Part shown: positions 14,123 to 16,509 of the stretch, piece by piece
Position numbering within the stretch: position 1 is the first letter of the stretch
How the letters are laid out: every line of letters begins with the position of its first letter
From: an uncultured Bacilli bacterium
Lineage (GTDB): Bacteria > Bacillota_I > Bacilli_A > RF39 > UBA660
Assembly: GCA_947591175.1 (NCBI GenBank)
Contig: CANQDB010000019.1
Location: forward strand, 1 to 16,509
Direction of reading: 5' to 3'
DNA length: 16,509 nucleotides
Position numbers and translations under genes: made by a program
The notes under the pieces: generated by a model
What the model was told of the DNA's origin: nothing
The model's database searches: none
Seen by the model: the letters and a program-made list of their open reading frames with translations, nothing else

Positions 14123-14873
14123 TTCTTATCACTCCCCGTATTGCTTTTTTCTTTTGTTTTTCGATATATTCAGTAATTCTTTTTAAATCCTTAAGTGTAT
14201 CGACAGAAATCGTTTTTGATGTTACGTCCACAATTTTTACTTTCATACCATATTCTAAGAAACGTAAAAGATCAAAATCTTCAATCGATTCTAATGGTCC
14301 CTTTTTATGACTTACGAATAACTCTAAGGCCGTTTTTGTAAGTCCATAGACATCTATACGTTTGTAATAATCATAGTTGAGAGAGGCTTTAGGATGTGGA
14401 ATAGGATTTCTCGAAGCATACAAGGCATAGCTGTTTATATCTGTTACTACTTTAATTGTAGTCGAATTGATAACATCTACTGGATTACTAATTCTTGTTC
14501 TTAAACTAATAACCTCTTGATGTTCTTTTTTAAATTCATTTATTACTTTTTCGATGGCTTCAGGCTCGATTAAAGGTTCGTTTACCGCAATAGATACATA
14601 TAAATCAGCCTCTATTTTCGTAGAAACTTCATGTATACTTTCTAACATCATAGTGTGCTTATTACTTGTTAAAATAACTTTTATATCTAATTCTTCACAC
14701 TTCTTGACAATTCTTTTATCGTCTGTAGCAACGTAGACTGCATCTAACCCTTTTACCTTTTTTACTTGCTGATATGTCCACCATATCATTGGTTTTGTCA
14801 AAATATCGGCAAGCGGTTTTCCTTCAAAACGACTACTTTCATAACGAGCTGGAATTACTCCTATTATTTTCAT
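14082..14873 (-). CDS. Degenerate KdsB paralogue in tandem with the intact copy
   Basis: 263 residues from the ATG at 14873 (AAGGAG seven bases upstream; an in-frame ATG at 14891 has no site). It aligns without gaps to the intact copy over about 230 residues, identical at 45 of the first 60 positions but only about 40-45% after that (counted by eye). Several active-site positions are changed: G97-D98 of GDEP is V-N (AVNEP), T77-D78-R79 is L-E-S, H172-V-G174 is R-I-D, and G26 is T. The metal ligand D225 (SVDT) is kept. It is therefore likely to be inactive or altered in substrate, perhaps a dimer partner of the intact protein, since KdsB enzymes are dimers. It ends about 25 residues past the usual family end, overlapping the next gene by 41 bases, and an A-run near its 3' end could be a frameshift or sequence error. 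Confidence 0.75.
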   Translation of the reverse strand: MKIIGVIPARYESSRFEGKPLADILTKPMIWWTYQQVKKVKGLDAVYVATDDKRIVKKCEELDIKVILTSNKHTMMLESIHEVSTKIEADLYVSIAVNEPLIEPEAIEKVINEFKKEHQEVISLRTRISNPVDVINSTTIKVVTDINSYALYASRNPIPHPKASLNYDYYKRIDVYGLTKTALELFVSHKKGPLESIEDFDLLRFLEYGMKVKIVDVTSKTISVDTLKDLKRITEYIEKQKKKAIRGVIRIESSWNNPSKIQK

Positions 14874-14967
14874 TTTAGATCTCCTTACCATTTATTAATG
14901 TTTATTTATTTTGATAGTTACCGAATTAATTTAGGTGGATTTTTATTATTATTTATCAATAAAATCT

Positions 14968-15849
14968 TTAATGTCTTCCTTGTTGATATGTTTTCATAAG
15001 ATATTTGCCATAGTCATTTTTTTCCAATTGTTTGGCTCTAGCTAGTAGTTGTTCATCAGTTAGCCAACCATTTTTATAGGCGATTTGTTCGGGACAACTG
15101 ATAATTGATGCTCGTAAATTTTGTAAAGTTTTAATAGTGTTACTAGCATCTAATAAACTGTCAGTTAAACCGGTATCAAACCAAGCATAGCCTCCTCCTA
15201 AGAGGTCTGCTTTTAAGCGATGTTCTTCTAAAAACATTCTAGTAATATCGGTTATTTCGTATTCACCACGAGCAGACTTTTTAACTTTTAAAGCTTTGTC
15301 GATGACACTATTATCATAAAAATATAAGCCCGTAATAGCAAAGTCACTCTTTGGAACCTTGGGTTTTTCTTCGACTGATAAAACATTGTGATTTCCGTCG
15401 ACTTCCATGATTCCGAAGCGTTCAGGATCTTTTACTTGATAACCAAAAATAGTGGCATAACCTTCTTCGGCATTCTTTCGTGCTTCCTTTAATTTCTTGA
15501 CTAAGTCATTGCCGTAGAAAATGTTATCACCTAAAATCATGGCACAAGTATCAGTTCTGATAAAGTCTTTACCTAATGTAAAGGCTTGAGCAAGGCCTTC
15601 CGGTTTCTTTTGAACGACATAATCTAAATGGAGTCCAAATTTTGATCCATCTCCAAAAAGTCGCTTAAAACCCGGCTGATCTTCTTCTGTAGTAATTAGT
15701 AAAATATCTTGGATACCCGCTAGCATCAAAGTCGAAAGCGGATAAAAAATCATCGGTTTATCGTAAATCGGTACCAGTTGTTTACTGATTCCTTCCGTAA
15801 TCGGATATAAACGAGTTCCCGATCCTCCTGCTAAAATAATTCCTTTCAT
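14968..15849 (-). CDS. rfbA: Glucose-1-phosphate thymidylyltransferase RmlA/RfbA
   Basis: 293 residues, the family's usual length. It condenses dTTP and glucose-1-phosphate to dTDP-glucose, the first step to dTDP-rhamnose and other deoxy sugars. The nucleotide loop is LAGGSGTRLYP (6-16), followed by SKQLVPIYDKPM (22-33), PEGLAQAF (83-90), ILGDNIFYG (105-113, metal ligand D108), the sugar-binding EEKP (160-163) and WFDTG (223-227, D225, second metal ligand). The C-terminal CPEQIAYKNGWL block is typical of RmlA. AAAGGAGAGC lies just before the ATG, and a promoter is found 45-70 bases upstream. The partner genes rmlB, rmlC and rmlD are not in the window. It is followed after a 94-base gap, with no terminator seen, by the two kdsB-like genes, so they are probably co-transcribed. 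Confidence 0.95.
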   Translation of the reverse strand: MKGIILAGGSGTRLYPITEGISKQLVPIYDKPMIFYPLSTLMLAGIQDILLITTEEDQPGFKRLFGDGSKFGLHLDYVVQKKPEGLAQAFTLGKDFIRTDTCAMILGDNIFYGNDLVKKLKEARKNAEEGYATIFGYQVKDPERFGIMEVDGNHNVLSVEEKPKVPKSDFAITGLYFYDNSVIDKALKVKKSARGEYEITDITRMFLEEHRLKADLLGGGYAWFDTGLTDSLLDASNTIKTLQNLRASIISCPEQIAYKNGWLTDEQLLARAKQLEKNDYGKYLMKTYQQGRH

Positions 15850-15892
15850 AGGCTCTCCTTTCTATTGAGCAATTCTCTAACCCCTTATCTTA

Positions 15893-15921
15893 AGTATAAA
15901 TGAAAAAGCAATCGATTACAA
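15893..15921 (-). promoter_or_regulatory. Sigma-A promoter of the rmlA-kdsB-glycosyltransferase unit
   Basis: On the minus strand TTGTAA (15921-15916; four of six consensus bases) and TATACT (15898-15893; five of six) are separated by exactly 17 bp. The expected start is about 37 bases before the rmlA ATG. It lies between the acyltransferase stop and rmlA, so rmlA need not depend on the acyltransferase transcript. Confidence 0.65.
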
Positions 15922-15942
15922 GAATACGTTTTTTTATTACTA

Positions 15943-15979
15943 AAAAGACTTATTTAAAAGAATCTTACTTTAGTCTTTT
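15943..15979 (-). terminator. Weak terminator-like inverted repeat at the acyltransferase end
   Basis: On the minus strand AAAAGACT (15979-15972) and AGTCTTTT (15950-15943) are perfect complements, but the loop is 21 bases, the stem AT-rich, and the first arm includes the stop codon. It may act as a weak terminator before the rmlA promoter. Confidence 0.35.
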
Positions 15980-16509
15980 AAAAATATCGTCTTATATTTT
16001 AGAAAAATTTTGATAACTAAATTATATAATGAATAAACTAGGATTCCAAATATGAAAGTTAACAATCCAACAGTAAGTAATGTTATTAAAAATTTTGGTA
16101 TATTGATATATAAAATTGAAATCCAATCTATAGTTCCCCATAAATCATAAAATAAATAATTATCATGAAGTAAATATACCATAAAAGTTCCTGAGGCAAT
16201 GTAATTTATAAACTTTATATTTGGAATCTTTATTCTCGTAAAAATTTCAAAAATGCAAATACTCAAAATTACAACTAAAATATTATTATTTGCAAAGGTC
16301 ATTATACTTTGAGTAAAATTGTTTGTGGGATTAATTAGGTAATTTTCTATTTTAACTGCCGTGATATTATAAGACGAAATAAAGATAAGCAAATTAATAA
16401 TAATTACAATGGACAATATTGAAATAATCTTAATTTTATTAAATGGATTGTATCTTTTTATATACCCCCCCCCAGGAGTAGAAAAATGCGCCACACAACA
16501 AAGTGGAAA
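15970..16509 (-). CDS. C-terminal part of a membrane O-acyltransferase (acyltransferase 3 family), frame-broken at a G9 tract and cut by the window edge
   Basis: The readable part gives about 165 residues after the G tract: several membrane helices and the motif TFMVYLLHDN, which marks the C-terminal part of acyltransferase 3 (OafA/WecH-like) enzymes that acetylate surface sugars. The N-terminal half with the catalytic His is missing, beyond the right edge. Reading in frame through nine G gives a polar lead FPLCCVAHFSTPGGGYIKRY. The neighbouring upstream frame gives the hydrophobic FHFVVWRIFLLLGGG, which fits a membrane helix before the family's usual GGYIxxY segment, but with nine G it ends at TAA right after the tract. 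Ten or seven G would join it to YIKRYN. The copy shown is therefore probably switched off, or mis-assembled. The in-frame GTG at 16494 has no ribosome binding site and is probably not a real start. Confidence 0.7.
   Translation of the reverse strand, partial: FPLCCVAHFSTPGGGYIKRYNPFNKIKIISILSIVIIINLLIFISSYNITAVKIENYLINPTNNFTQSIMTFANNNILVVILSICIFEIFTRIKIPNIKFINYIASGTFMVYLLHDNYLFYDLWGTIDWISILYINIPKFLITLLTVGLLTFIFGILVYSLYNLVIKIFLKYKTIFLKD
16465..16473 (-). repeat. G9 homopolymer tract inside the acyltransferase, right copy
   Basis: Nine C on the plus strand, read as CTGGGGGGGGGTAT on the minus strand, identical over 14 bases to the left copy at 59-72. It lies inside the coding region at the codons for a Gly run before a membrane segment. 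Slippage of one base changes the reading frame, so it can act as an on/off switch of the acyltransferase. Confidence 0.85.

Noticed and set aside
14873..14967. Separate promoter for the kdsB pair in the 94-base gap after rmlA
   Set aside because: A TTGATA is present, but no acceptable -10 lies 16-18 bases from it, and no terminator precedes it.

Overview
The window looks like chromosomal DNA of a low-GC, Gram-positive-type bacterium, most likely an uncultured member of the Bacilli/Mollicutes-like gut lineages (my inference). The supporting signs are strong AT bias, the dnaG-sigma-A-trmK gene order typical of Firmicutes, a Firmicutes-style primary sigma factor, and purine-rich Shine-Dalgarno sites. 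TGA is used as a normal stop (dnaG, smr, pfkB, the glycosyltransferase), so this is not the Mycoplasma code. All genes lie on the minus strand and are transcribed from right to left. No rRNA, tRNA, CRISPR or insertion sequence was seen, and no gene-free stretch exceeds about 130 bp.

In transcription order, the right part (about 16509 to 10123) is a surface-polysaccharide region. It holds the C-terminal half of a membrane O-acyltransferase interrupted by a G9 tract, then rmlA with its own promoter, and two tandem overlapping kdsB-like CMP-sugar synthetase genes of which the first has lost key residues. A glycosyltransferase that probably uses a CMP-activated Kdo-like sugar follows, then an AT-rich terminator and a PMT-family (GT39) protein mannosyltransferase with an extracytoplasmic discoidin-like insert. 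Together they suggest synthesis, decoration and attachment of a surface glycan containing a keto-deoxy sugar, which is notable in an apparently single-membraned organism.

The middle part (about 10100 to 4650) has two transcription units. A terminator plus extended -10 promoter starts pfkB-smr (a sugar/nucleoside kinase and a stand-alone Smr domain). A near-consensus promoter, TTGACA-17 bp-TACAAT, overlapped by an imperfect palindrome, starts a two-gene surface module. Its members are a 526-residue pilin-like/Ig-like protein and an 848-residue single-pass membrane protein, closed by an intrinsic terminator.

The left part (4596 to 129) is the information-processing operon uvsE-dnaG-rpoD-trmK, tightly packed and partly overlapping. 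Beyond trmK is a 128-bp non-coding stretch with a second G9 tract in the same 14-bp context as the first, tandem 12-mers, an inverted repeat, and possibly a promoter whose spacer contains the G tract. The two matching G9 tracts, one in a frame-broken acyltransferase and one in an intergenic region, are the strongest sign of a slippage-based phase-variation system, and they sit 59 and 36 bases from the two window ends.
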